Positions 8,460 through 15,510 of a stretch of DNA of 36,073 nucleotides are shown in pieces. Source of the DNA: Pseudonocardiaceae bacterium YIM PH 21723 (GTDB lineage Bacteria; Actinomycetota; Actinomycetes; Mycobacteriales; Pseudonocardiaceae); the NCBI GenBank assembly GCA_003600225.1, contig QZFT01000070.1, forward strand, positions 1 to 36,073. The letters are read 5' to 3'. The position numbers and the translations under genes are program-made. The notes beneath the pieces were generated by a model, which worked only from the letters and a program-made list of their open reading frames with translations, was not told where the DNA came from and did no database searches. How positions within the stretch are numbered: position 1 is the stretch's first letter; the number at the start of each line of letters is the position of its first letter.

Positions 8460-8630
8460 AGCGGTTGCGCGGACGGGGGCTGCCGTAGCGAGCGGCGATC
8501 CAGGCGGATGCATCGCAAGGCGGACGAGGGAGACATGGCGGAGCCATGGCGACCGAGGACAACGCAGCGAGGCGCCGCCTGGGCGCCGCGCAGCAGGCAT
8601 CGCCCCGTCCGCGTGACCGCTCACGCGGAC
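8460..8630. repeat. imperfect ~162-bp palindrome plus 10-bp hairpin upstream of lpdA
   Basis: Outer arms 8460-8478 and 8603-8621 match with two mismatches (AGCGGT..CGCGGACGGGG). Further imperfect pairing continues inward, including CCAGGCGG against CCGCCTGG, to the centre near 8541 (CATGGC/GCCATG). Overlapping its right end, 8607-8616 and 8621-8630 form a perfect 10-bp stem with a 4-nt loop. It carries no credible gene and lies 34 bp before the lpdA start. It could be a non-autonomous repeat element or an mRNA structure in the lpdA leader. Confidence 0.6.
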
Positions 8631-8664
8631 GAGATCAGCCAGAGTCAGACGGAGGAAGAGACCA

Positions 8665-10068
8665 GTGACGCGCATCGTGATCATGGGCGGCGGACCGGCC
8701 GGATACGAGGCGGCATTGGTGGCCGCAAAGCACGGCGCAGAGGTGACCGTCATCGAAGCAGAGGGCTTCGGCGGCGCCTGCGTGCTCTACGACTGCGTCC
8801 CGTCCAAGACCTTCATCGCCTCCGCCGGCGCCCGCTCCGCCTTCCACCGCGCGGGCGAGCTCGGCATCCGCACCGAGGTCGACGACACCGATGTGGAACT
8901 GCCTGTCGTGCACGGCCGGGTCAAGGGCCTCGCCCTCGCCCAGTCCGCCGACGTGCGCGCCCGGCTGCACCGCGAAGGCGTGCGGCTGCTGACCGGCAGC
9001 GCGAAGTTCTGCGACGCCAACAAGGGCCTGGCCACGCACACCGTCGCCGCGACCCTCGCCGACGGCAGCACCGAGCGGCTGGACGCCGACGTGGTGCTGA
9101 TCGCCACCGGTGCCAGCCCGCGCATCCTGTCCGGCGCCGAGCCGGACGGTGAGCGCATCCTGACCTGGCGCCAGGTGTACGACCTGTCCGAGCTGCCCAG
9201 CCACCTGGTCGTCGTCGGTTCCGGTGTGACCGGTGCGGAGTTCGCCTCCGCCTACACCGAGATGGGCGTCAAGGTCACCGTGGTGTCCAGCCGGGACCGG
9301 GTGCTGCCGCACGAGGACGCCGACGCGGCGGCAGTACTGGAGGAGGTGTTCTCCCAGCGCGGTACCGACCTGGTGAAGAACGCCCGCGCCGAGTCGGTGA
9401 AGCGCACCGAGAACGGCGTCGAGGTCCACCTGGCCGACGGCAAGGTGATCGAGGCCAGTCACGCGCTGATGACCGTCGGCTCCATCCCGAACTCGACGGA
9501 CATCGGCCTGGAGGCGGTCGGCGTGGAGACCGCGCAGAACGGTTCGATCAAGGTAGACCGGGTGTCCCGCACCAACGTGCCCGGCATCTACGCCGCCGGC
9601 GATGTCACCGGCCTGCTGCCGCTGGCCTCGGTGGCCGCCATGCAGGGCCGCATCGCCATGTGGCACGCGCTCGGTGAGGCCGTCGCCCCGATCCGGCTGA
9701 AGACGGTGTCCGCGAACGTGTTCACCAGCCCGGAGATCGCCACCGTCGGCATCTCCCAGGCCGCCATCGACTCCGGCGAGGTACCCGCCCGCACGGTGAT
9801 GCTGCCGCTGGCCACCAACCCCCGGGCCAAGATGGAAGGCCTGCGCCGCGGTTTCGTGAAGATGTTCTGCCGCCCGCAGACCGGCGTGATCATCGGCGGC
9901 GTCGTGGTGGCCCCGGCCGCCTCGGAGCTGATCCTGCCGATCGCGCTGGCCGTGCAGAACCAGCTGTCGGTGGAGCACCTGGCGCACACCTTCTCGGTGT
10001 ACCCCTCGCTGTCCGGTTCGCTCACCGAGGCGGGCCGCCAGCTGATGAGCCACGACGACCTGGAGTAA
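8665..10068 (+). CDS. lpdA: LpdA-type NAD(P)H quinone reductase (flavoprotein disulfide reductase family)
   Basis: A 467-residue two-dinucleotide-fold flavoprotein. The N-terminal FAD motif GGGPAGYEAA lies at 8-17, the NAD(P) motif VVGSGVTGAEFA at about 178, and the second FAD motif IYAAGDVTG at about 310. GGACVLYDCVPSK keeps a CxxxxC pair (C39, C44). The C-terminal His-Glu dyad of true lipoamide dehydrogenases is replaced: the region reads AHTFSVYPSLSGSLTE. This fits the mycobacterial LpdA group (Rv3303c), which reduces quinones rather than lipoamide. GTG start with GGAGGA 8 nt upstream. It may protect against redox-cycling compounds; a link to the nearby phenazine genes is only a suggestion. 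Confidence 0.88.
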   Translation: MTRIVIMGGGPAGYEAALVAAKHGAEVTVIEAEGFGGACVLYDCVPSKTFIASAGARSAFHRAGELGIRTEVDDTDVELPVVHGRVKGLALAQSADVRARLHREGVRLLTGSAKFCDANKGLATHTVAATLADGSTERLDADVVLIATGASPRILSGAEPDGERILTWRQVYDLSELPSHLVVVGSGVTGAEFASAYTEMGVKVTVVSSRDRVLPHEDADAAAVLEEVFSQRGTDLVKNARAESVKRTENGVEVHLADGKVIEASHALMTVGSIPNSTDIGLEAVGVETAQNGSIKVDRVSRTNVPGIYAAGDVTGLLPLASVAAMQGRIAMWHALGEAVAPIRLKTVSANVFTSPEIATVGISQAAIDSGEVPARTVMLPLATNPRAKMEGLRRGFVKMFCRPQTGVIIGGVVVAPAASELILPIALAVQNQLSVEHLAHTFSVYPSLSGSLTEAGRQLMSHDDLE

Positions 10069-10082
10069 CCCCCTTCGTCACT

Positions 10083-10119
10083 GAGCCACCTTCGCCTGTG
10101 GGCGGGGGTGGCTCTTTTT
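10083..10119 (+). terminator. intrinsic terminator of lpdA
   Basis: GAGCCACC (10083-10090) and GGTGGCTC (10107-10114) form a perfect 8-bp stem followed by TTTTT (10115-10119). It begins 15 bp after the lpdA stop. Confidence 0.9.
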
Positions 10120-10133
10120 GTTGTAGCCGTGGT

Positions 10134-10620
10134 GGCTGCGTCTGGCGGTCGTCGAAAGACGGCTTTGGAGGAGGAGACGGGTTCGGGGCTGTGTCTTTGC
10201 TGCCTGCGTGTCGGGTGGGGGCACGCCTTTCTGGTGGGGATGGGCCGCTTCCGCGGGGGACCTGAAGGACGCCATCGTTTACTTGAGCGCACTGAAGGCG
10301 TCCTTTGTTTACTTGAGGTAAACGAAGGACGCCTTCAGGTACCTACAGTCCACAGTGGACAGCCACATGGTGGAAACCACGGCGTGTCGCGCCATTTCGA
10401 CACCGTGTCGCGCTGGGTGGCCTTGATCAATGCGGAGCTTGGGTCGCCAGGAGCACCGAAAGCGTCTTTCGGGGCCTTTACCGGGCCCAGGAGCCACCGC
10501 TTCGGCCCCGACCACCCAGACAGGCGTGCCCCCACCCAACACGCCGGCCGGAAAGACACGGCCCGAAGCCCGTCTCCCCCTCCAAAGCCTCCTTCGACGA
10601 CCGCCAGAAGCGACGCGCCG
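10134..10620. repeat. long inverted-repeat element (copy B, complete)
   Basis: Left arm (about 10134-10250) and right arm (about 10504-10616) are inverted copies of each other, sharing blocks such as GTGGGGGCACGCC and GTCGTCGAA. The centre contains a 19-bp stem with one wobble at 10294-10336 (loop TTGAG) and is nearly identical to the centre of copy C at 23653-24140. No credible protein is encoded; the reading frames across it come from the repeats. It lies between the lpdA terminator and the sortase modules. Origin (MITE-like) or function (terminator, structured RNA) is unknown. Confidence 0.8.
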
Positions 10621-11012
10621 ACCGCCCCAAAGCGGGCAATTGCAACACCACCCCCGGAATCCGTCTCACCCCCGCGAAGACTGTTGATCTTGACGATCTT
10701 GCGCCCGCTGTCCAATTTGTAATAATCGGAGCAGCGATCGCAGGCGGACCGGTTCTCGTTACTGGCCATAATGCCGATTGTCCCGAAGTAGACGCGCACC
10801 ACACTCGCGCAACCTTTTGCCGTTTACTCATTTCCGCAGATTATGGCCGGAAGATCGGGAACCAATGGGCCAAATTGCGTATCAACTACCGCCAAGCGAC
10901 CTATAACACCAGCTCAGCGCCGTAATACAACCGAGACAGGCAGAGCCATGTCGCTAGCGTGCGACCAGGCGTTACGCCTACTGATTATGACCTGTATCAC
11001 CAAAAAGCAGTT

Positions 11013-11136
11013 GTGAATTAACCAAGTTCTTAGGGCAAGCTGTTGTCATTCCCGAAGCGTTCGGGGACGCGCTGGGGATCACCACACTGGGTGCACCGAT
11101 TTGTATCGGTGTTGAAACATTACTTGGGGAATTCAC
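11013..11136 (+). ncRNA. putative structured 5' leader RNA, copy 1
   Basis: Four helices can be drawn. P1 pairs GTGAATT (11013-11019) with AATTCAC (11130-11136), directly against the GTG start. P2 pairs CCCGAA (11051-11056) with TTCGGG (11060-11065). P3 pairs CACC (11080-11083) with GGTG (11090-11093). P4 pairs CACCGAT (11094-11100) with ATCGGTG (11105-11111). All are present in copy 2 with compensatory changes in P2, P3 and P4. P1 would hide the region beside the start codon, so translation control is plausible. I recognise no known riboswitch class. Confidence 0.55.
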
Positions 11137-11790
11137 GTGAAGAAGTCTTTCGGCCTGTTCACCGCTGCCGGCGTTGCCGGTGCGATCCTGACCGCCGCGG
11201 TCGCTCCCGCTGCGTTCGCCACCACCGTTCCGGAGTCGCCGGCCCAGCCCAGCACCTCCAACCCGAACATCCCGAGCTCGCCGGCTCAGCCGTCCAGCCC
11301 GAGCATGCCCGGCCCCGGCGGCCCGAGCACCCCGGAGTCCCCCGGCATCCCGATGCCCGGCCCGAGCGGCCCGTCGCTGCCCGAGTCGCCGAAGCCGTCC
11401 TCCTCGGCTCCGAGCACCACCAAGCCGGCCCCGAAGCCGGTCGAGACCGACGAGATCGCCCTCGTCTTCGGTGAGTACGGCGTCATCCTGATCGGCCACT
11501 GCGAGGCCGGCCCGATCACCGACGTCAAGACCAACCTGCCGCTGACCTTCGAGACGATCGTCAACGCCGACGCCGCCAAGGAAGGCGACTACGCGTTCAA
11601 GGTCGCCATCGACGGCACCAAGAAGGTCGACCTGAAGTCCGACTCCTACTGGGTCTCCGCCAAGTGTGGTGGCAAGGAGCTGAAGATCTCCGTCGCCAAC
11701 CCCAAGGCCAAGGAGACCGTGAAGGCCGCCGAGAAGAAGTTCGTCCCCAAGGGCAAGATCGAGACCGGCGACGGAAGCCTGGCGGTCTGA
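11137..11790 (+). CDS. secreted Pro/Ser-rich protein with C-terminal PKGKIETG tag (unit 1)
   Basis: A 217-residue exported protein. The GTG start begins VKKS, with a Sec signal peptide of about 29 residues ending AAFA. Residues 30-105 form a Pro/Ser/Thr-rich linker. A folded domain of about 85 residues follows, with two cysteines (GHCEAG and SAKCGG) that could form a disulfide. The block TDVKTNLP and VSAKCG are shared with the unit 2 protein (TDLQTNLP, VSVKCG). The C-terminus is VPKGKIETGDGSLAV. It contains ETG, like the end of an LPETG sorting signal, but no hydrophobic segment or basic tail follows. I do not recognise the family. The sortase-like gene 7 bp downstream makes it the probable partner or substrate of that protein. 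Confidence 0.8.
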   Translation: MKKSFGLFTAAGVAGAILTAAVAPAAFATTVPESPAQPSTSNPNIPSSPAQPSSPSMPGPGGPSTPESPGIPMPGPSGPSLPESPKPSSSAPSTTKPAPKPVETDEIALVFGEYGVILIGHCEAGPITDVKTNLPLTFETIVNADAAKEGDYAFKVAIDGTKKVDLKSDSYWVSAKCGGKELKISVANPKAKETVKAAEKKFVPKGKIETGDGSLAV

Positions 11791-11797
11791 TCCAGTC

Positions 11798-12385
11798 ATG
11801 ATCACGCACGCTGCACGGGGTGGCCGTCGCATCGCGGCTACCCTGCTCCTTTCGCTCACCCTGGCGCTGACGGCGTGTGGCGGCCCTGAGGCCACCACGT
11901 CGCCGTCTTCGCCGGCCACCACCTCGGTGTCCGCGACGGTGAAGCCCGCCTCGGTGAAGATTTCGAAGATCAACGCGGAGTCCTCGTTGGTCGCCAGTGG
12001 AATCAACACCGATGGCAGCATTGCCACCCCGTCCGTGCACCAGCCGATGCAGGCGTCCTGGTTCGACCAGAGCACAGTTCCCGGAAAGCCCGGCGGCGCC
12101 GTGCTGCTCGGGCACTACGACGGCGACGGGAAACCGGGCATCTTCTATCGGCTGAAGGAACTGAAGGTCGGCGACGAGGTCGACGTGAAGTTGTCCGACG
12201 GCAAGGACCTGAAGTTCACCGTCAGCAAGACCCAGCAGGTGGACAAGAACCGCCTGCCCAAGGAACAGATCTTCGGGGAGACCACCGAGCCGGAGCTGCG
12301 CCTGATCACCTGTGGCGGAGCGTTCGACAAGGCCGTCCACTCGTACACCGAGAACACAGTCGTCTTCGCGAAGCTCAAGGCCTAG
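11798..12385 (+). CDS. class F sortase-like lipoprotein (unit 1)
   Basis: A 195-residue protein with a lipobox LTAC (Cys27) after an Arg-rich start and hydrophobic stretch, so it is probably lipid-anchored on the outer face of the membrane. A Pro/Ser/Thr linker precedes a sortase fold of about 145 residues. LLGHYDG holds the catalytic His106 and LITCGG holds Cys172. FYRLKELKVGDEV is typical of class F sortases. No arginine occurs anywhere after Cys172, although sortases normally use a conserved Arg there. Sortases cleave a sorting signal and join the protein to the wall or another amine. Its likely partner is the secreted protein 7 bp upstream. Start ATG at 11798. Confidence 0.8.
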   Translation: MITHAARGGRRIAATLLLSLTLALTACGGPEATTSPSSPATTSVSATVKPASVKISKINAESSLVASGINTDGSIATPSVHQPMQASWFDQSTVPGKPGGAVLLGHYDGDGKPGIFYRLKELKVGDEVDVKLSDGKDLKFTVSKTQQVDKNRLPKEQIFGETTEPELRLITCGGAFDKAVHSYTENTVVFAKLKA

Positions 12386-12439
12386 CAGGGAACCTGGAGT
12401 TCGCGACAGACACGGTGCTGCCGCGCCGTAGCACCTGAT

Positions 12440-12470
12440 GGGGTCACCGTTCGCAGGGAGCGGTGGCCCC
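12440..12470 (+). terminator. probable terminator of unit 1
   Basis: GGGGTCACCG (12440-12449) pairs with CGGTGGCCCC (12461-12470) over 10 bp with one G-T wobble, followed by ATTGT. It lies 54 bp after the sortase stop. The T-run is weak. Confidence 0.6.
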
Positions 12471-12752
12471 ATTGTCGTATTCGTAATAATTGAGCCCCGT
12501 TACCAGTAATGCGCGATTTGTCGGAAATCGGACAATGCCCGCCGTGACGCAACCGCCGGCCAGGACCCCATTTCCGCAGAACAACGGCCATAGCTAGCCA
12601 TCCAAGGCGTGAAATCGCCGCCCAGGTTCGGCTGAACGGTCTATTTTCCCAGCTCAGCCCGTTACTCATTCGAGACTTGAAGCGCGTTGTCGCTACTCGC
12701 CCCCGGGGTGTTACCGCCACACTTGGTGAACTGAATCACACGAAAAAAAGCT

Positions 12753-12878
12753 GTGAATTCACCAGTCGTATACGGCACAGTGATGGCACTCCCGGCCCAG
12801 CCGGGACTGGTAACTGGGGATCAACCAATCTGGGTTGCGCCGACCTGTGTCGGCGATGAATTGACTTGGGGAATTCAC
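12753..12878 (+). ncRNA. putative structured 5' leader RNA, copy 2
   Basis: Same architecture as 11013-11136. P1 pairs GTGAATT (12753-12759) with AATTCAC (12872-12878). P2 pairs CCCGGC (12791-12796) with GCCGGG (12800-12805). P3 pairs AACC (12823-12826) with GGTT (12833-12836). P4 pairs CGCCGAC (12838-12844) with GTCGGCG (12849-12855). Loop lengths match copy 1 (3, 6 and 4 nt), and the 31 nt between P1 and P2 is also the same length. About five base pairs differ from copy 1 on both strands while pairing is kept. Bases 12471-12752 upstream hold the duplicated promoter region; no gene is seen there. Confidence 0.55.
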
Positions 12879-13547
12879 GTGAAGAAGTCTGTTGGACTGC
12901 TGGCCGCCGCGTCGCTGGCCACCGCCGTGCTGTCCGCCTCGATCATGCCGACGGCCATGGCCGACGAGACCACCACCACCGCTCCGGCGCCCACCACCTC
13001 CACCAGCACCACGGAGTCCCCGGCGCCGACCACCCCGCCCACCACGGCACCGACGACGCCGCCCGGCACCACCGGTCCGACGACGCCGCCCACCACCCCG
13101 CCGACCACTGGTCCGACCACGCCGCCCGGCACCACCGGTCCGACCACGCCGCCCACCACGAGCAAGCCGGCCACGCAGGACCGCATCGGCTGGTGGTTCA
13201 ACGCGGAGGAGCAGGTCGGCGGCGTCTACGTGAACTGCGCTGCGGGCCAGCCCACCGACCTGCAGACCAACCTGCCCGCCGTGTGGGACGACTGGGTCAA
13301 GGTGACCGACGACGAGACCGGTTACGCCAACATCCTGCGGGAGATCACCGGAGACATCGACGACAACGCGTACCACTTCGTGTCCGTCAAGTGCGGTGAC
13401 GCGATCCTGAAGTGGGAGGAGAACAAGCCCGGTGGTGGCGGCTCCGGTGGCGCAGGCCCGATCGCGCCCAAGCTGCCCGAGAAGGGCAAGGTCACGCCGA
13501 GCGCGCCCAAGGGCAAGATCGAGACCGGCGCCGGCGGCACCGCCTGA
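12879..13547 (+). CDS. secreted Thr/Pro-rich protein with C-terminal PKGKIETG tag (unit 2)
   Basis: A 222-residue exported protein and paralogue of the unit 1 secreted protein. The GTG start at 12879 matches the unit 1 start (identical VKKS and upstream bases); a longer frame from 12753 would cut into the leader RNA. The signal peptide ends near TAMA-DE. Residues 30-100 are a Thr/Pro/Gly repeat stalk (units like TTPPGTTGP). The folded domain carries the two cysteines (VNCAAG, VKCGD) and TDLQTNLP. A Gly-rich hinge (GGGGSGGAG) precedes the end, SAPKGKIETGAGGTA. The tag is shared with unit 1, but no membrane anchor follows. The function is unknown. It is a probable partner of the sortase-like lipoprotein that starts 2 bp after its stop. 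Confidence 0.8.
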   Translation: MKKSVGLLAAASLATAVLSASIMPTAMADETTTTAPAPTTSTSTTESPAPTTPPTTAPTTPPGTTGPTTPPTTPPTTGPTTPPGTTGPTTPPTTSKPATQDRIGWWFNAEEQVGGVYVNCAAGQPTDLQTNLPAVWDDWVKVTDDETGYANILREITGDIDDNAYHFVSVKCGDAILKWEENKPGGGGSGGAGPIAPKLPEKGKVTPSAPKGKIETGAGGTA

Positions 13548-13549
13548 TC

Positions 13550-14143
13550 ATGGGTACTCGCTTCGCAGTGCGGGGTGGCCGCGCCGTCGCGGCCGCCCTG
13601 TTCCTGTCTCTCAGTCTCCTCGCGGGCTGCGGTGATTCGAAGGACACCGCAGCTCAGCCGGGCCCGTCACCGGCCAGCATCGCGCCGGCGCCGAAGGCGA
13701 CCCCGGCGTCGGTGAAGATCGCGAAGATCGGCGCGGAGTCCTCGCTGATCAAGACCGCGGTGAAGAGCGATGGCAGCCTGGACGTGCCGCCGGTGGACAA
13801 GCCGATGCAGGCCTCCTGGTACGCGTTCAGCGCCGTCCCCGGTCAGCCGGGCGCCGCGGTGCTGCTCGGTCACGTGGACGGCAACAGCCAGCCGGGCATC
13901 TTCTTCAAGCTGAAGGAGCTGTCGGTCGGCGACGAGGTCACCGTGAAGATGTCCGACGGCACGGACCTGAAGTTCGCCGTCAGCAAGACGCAGCAGGTCA
14001 ACAAGGACGAGCTGCCCAAGGACGCGATCTTCGGCAAGACGGACGCCTCGGAGCTGCGCCTGATCACCTGCGGCGGCGTCTTCGACAAGGCCGCGCACTC
14101 CTACAAGGACAACACGGTCGTCTACGCCAAGCTCAAGACCTAG
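13550..14143 (+). CDS. class F sortase-like lipoprotein (unit 2)
   Basis: A 197-residue paralogue of the unit 1 sortase-like protein. ATG at 13550 is chosen because it gives a proper lipoprotein signal (LLAGC, Cys27) and lies 2 bp after the preceding stop; the longer frame from 13412 overlaps that gene. A Pro/Ala linker leads to the sortase domain with LLGHVDG (His108) and LITCGG (Cys174). Again no Arg follows the Cys (tail FDKAAHSYKDNTVVYAKLKT). Likely lipid-anchored outside the membrane and paired with the upstream secreted protein. It is convergent with phzF, separated by a 21-bp hairpin. Confidence 0.8.
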   Translation: MGTRFAVRGGRAVAAALFLSLSLLAGCGDSKDTAAQPGPSPASIAPAPKATPASVKIAKIGAESSLIKTAVKSDGSLDVPPVDKPMQASWYAFSAVPGQPGAAVLLGHVDGNSQPGIFFKLKELSVGDEVTVKMSDGTDLKFAVSKTQQVNKDELPKDAIFGKTDASELRLITCGGVFDKAAHSYKDNTVVYAKLKT

Positions 14144-14151
14144 TACCGATC

Positions 14152-14202
14152 CCGAAGTTGGCGATGTTCGGCGATAAAGCTGCCGAACATCGCCAACTTC
14201 GG
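14152..14202. terminator. 21-bp perfect hairpin between convergent genes
   Basis: Arms 14152-14172 and 14182-14202 are perfectly complementary around a 9-nt loop. It fills the gap between the unit 2 sortase stop (14143) and the phzF stop (14208), so it probably ends transcription from both sides. The core (CCGAAGTTGGCGATGTTCGG) belongs to the family also seen at 110-162. Confidence 0.8.
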
Positions 14203-14207
14203 AGCAT

Positions 14208-15047
14208 TTATGTGTAGAGCGTTCCCCGGGCGACGATGACGGCGGAGCCGGCCACCTGGACCGACTCGATCCGGTCCGGGGTGCCCATGGCCCTGGCCCG
14301 CATCGTCGACGGGCGGCCGATCTCCACGCCCTGCAGGATCTCGATCCACTCGCCGAACGGGATCCGGCCGTGCCTGGCCAGGTGCACCGCGAGCGAACCG
14401 GCGGCCGAGCCGGTGGCCGCGTCCTCGACGACGCCATAGGCGGGCGAGAACATCCGCAACCGCCACTTCGCGCCGGATCCGGCGAAGCAGTTCGCGGCCA
14501 TGTCCGGCAACGTGGCGAGAATCCGCTGGTCAGGCCGCAGATCAGCGAGTGCGGCCTCGCTGTCCAGGTCGACGAACACATGCCGCGGTCCGTTGTTGTA
14601 GACCTCCACCGGCAGCCCCGAGAGTCCGAGAGCGTCGAGCAGCTCCGCCGCGCGGTCGTAGGGCTCCCAGCTGGGCACCGGTTGCCACATGCTCGCCGCG
14701 CCGACCCGGCCGTCACCGTCCCGCTCCAGGTCGAACGGCACGGTGCCCATGGCGGTCTCCATCCGGATCCGCTCCGCCACGGTCAGCTCGCCGAGCACGA
14801 TGGCAGTCCCCAGCGTCGGATGCCCGGCGAACGGCAGCTCGTTCACCGGGGTGAAGATCCGTACCCGCACGTCGCCGTCCCTCTCCGCGGGCAGCACGAA
14901 CACGGTCTCCGACAGGTGCATCTCCTTCGCGATCTGCTGCATGCGCTCGGCCGGAATACCGGCGGCATTCACGAAAACCGCCGTCGGATTGCCTTCTAGG
15001 GGGACCTCGGTGAAAACGTCGGCCACCACGTACTCGTGCGCACTCAT
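14208..15047 (-). CDS. phzF: phenazine biosynthesis isomerase PhzF
   Basis: A 279-residue protein of the PhzF/diaminopimelate-epimerase fold. It opens [21 protein letters not shown], the family signature. Glu in the LSETVFV motif (near residue 45) is the catalytic acid/base of Phz[11 protein letters not shown] and [16 protein letters not shown] are the conserved glycine-rich loops. PhzF isomerises DHHA to the ketone that condenses to the phenazine ring. The start at 15047 is chosen because it fits the family N-terminus and overlaps the phzB stop by 4 bp (ATGA); longer frames reach into phzB. It is the last gene of the operon. Confidence 0.95.
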   Translation of the reverse strand: MSAHEYVVADVFTEVPLEGNPTAVFVNAAGIPAERMQQIAKEMHLSETVFVLPAERDGDVRVRIFTPVNELPFAGHPTLGTAIVLGELTVAERIRMETAMGTVPFDLERDGDGRVGAASMWQPVPSWEPYDRAAELLDALGLSGLPVEVYNNGPRHVFVDLDSEAALADLRPDQRILATLPDMAANCFAGSGAKWRLRMFSPAYGVVEDAATGSAAGSLAVHLARHGRIPFGEWIEILQGVEIGRPSTMRARAMGTPDRIESVQVAGSAVIVARGTLYT

Positions 15048-15496
15048 GTGGGAATGCCGCCGCGGTCGATCTTCGGCACCTCGATGCCCAGGGCACGCAA
15101 CTGCTGGAACGGATTCATGAACTCGCGCTGCTGCTTGATCCTCCCGTTCTCGAACAGGAACGAGTGCAGGAAATGGTTCTCGTAGTGGCCGGGCGGATAG
15201 GCCGGATACAGAATCCGCCCCACTCCGTCGCACTCGGCCCAGAACCTGTCGGGGTCCTGGGTATCGAAGATCTCGACGTTGATCCATTCCCAGTCCGGGA
15301 ACATCCGCAGGGACCATTCACCGTGCGCCTTCAGCGTCTCGTGTCCGGTGGAAACAACCGGCTTTCCGGTATCGGTGGTGTACAGGCCGGCACTGCCGTC
15401 CTCGGTGAACAGCAGGTGCCTGGTCAGCCGGTTCTCCCCTTTCCGGCTCAGGTAATCCGCGACGATGGCACGGTTCTGCACGCGTGAGTCGTCCAC
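15044..15496 (-). CDS. phzB: phenazine ring-condensing protein PhzA/B family
   Basis: A 150-residue protein of the NTF2-like fold, slightly shorter than the Pseudomonas proteins (about 163). [19 protein letters not shown] near residues 110-130 is the conserved PhzA/B C-terminal block containing the active-site Glu. PhzB promotes condensation of two PhzF products into the tricycle. Only one copy exists here, as in many non-pseudomonad clusters. It lies 14 bp downstream of the amidotransferase gene and overlaps phzF by 4 bp. Confidence 0.93.
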   Translation of the reverse strand: MDDSRVQNRAIVADYLSRKGENRLTRHLLFTEDGSAGLYTTDTGKPVVSTGHETLKAHGEWSLRMFPDWEWINVEIFDTQDPDRFWAECDGVGRILYPAYPPGHYENHFLHSFLFENGRIKQQREFMNPFQQLRALGIEVPKIDRGGIPT

Positions 15497-15510
15497 TGCA
15501 ATCTCCTGTC

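Larger units (their letters stand above)
10829..14143 (+). repeat. tandem duplication of a leader/secreted-protein/sortase unit
   Basis: Unit 1 (from about 10829 to 12385) and unit 2 (from about 12569 to 14143) are colinear paralogues. Shared marks are CATTTCCGCAGA (10829-10840; 12569-12580), CAGCTCAGC (10910-10918; 12650-12658), a GTGAATT helix strand (11013; 12753), and an identical stretch across the start codons (11122-11148; 12864-12890). The distance from CATTTCCGCAGA to GTGAATT is the same, 172 nt, in both. Each unit then has a secreted-protein gene and a sortase-like gene. Sequence divergence shows the duplication is old. Bases 10621-10828 hold nothing recognisable. Confidence 0.85.

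Noticed and set aside
8421-9152. Plus-strand frame across the palindrome into lpdA
   Set aside because: The product is Arg-rich and overlaps lpdA in another frame; the palindrome explains the open frame.
10108-10802. Plus- and minus-strand frames across repeat copies B and C (for example 10108-10722, 10335-10802)
   Set aside because: They arise from the inverted-repeat element, with Arg/Pro-rich products and no domains.
11013-11136. c-di-AMP (ydaO-type) riboswitch, often found before actinobacterial secreted wall proteins
   Set aside because: The conserved ydaO core blocks are not present; the helix layout differs.
12753-12878. Upstream extension of the unit 2 secreted protein from the GTG at 12753
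   Set aside because: It would put about 40 residues before the signal peptide and cover the conserved leader helices; the 12879 start matches unit 1 exactly.
12975-13160. CRISPR-like or tandem DNA repeat in the Thr/Pro-rich region
   Set aside because: The repetition is codon-level repetition of a TTPPGTTGP-type protein stalk in an intact frame.
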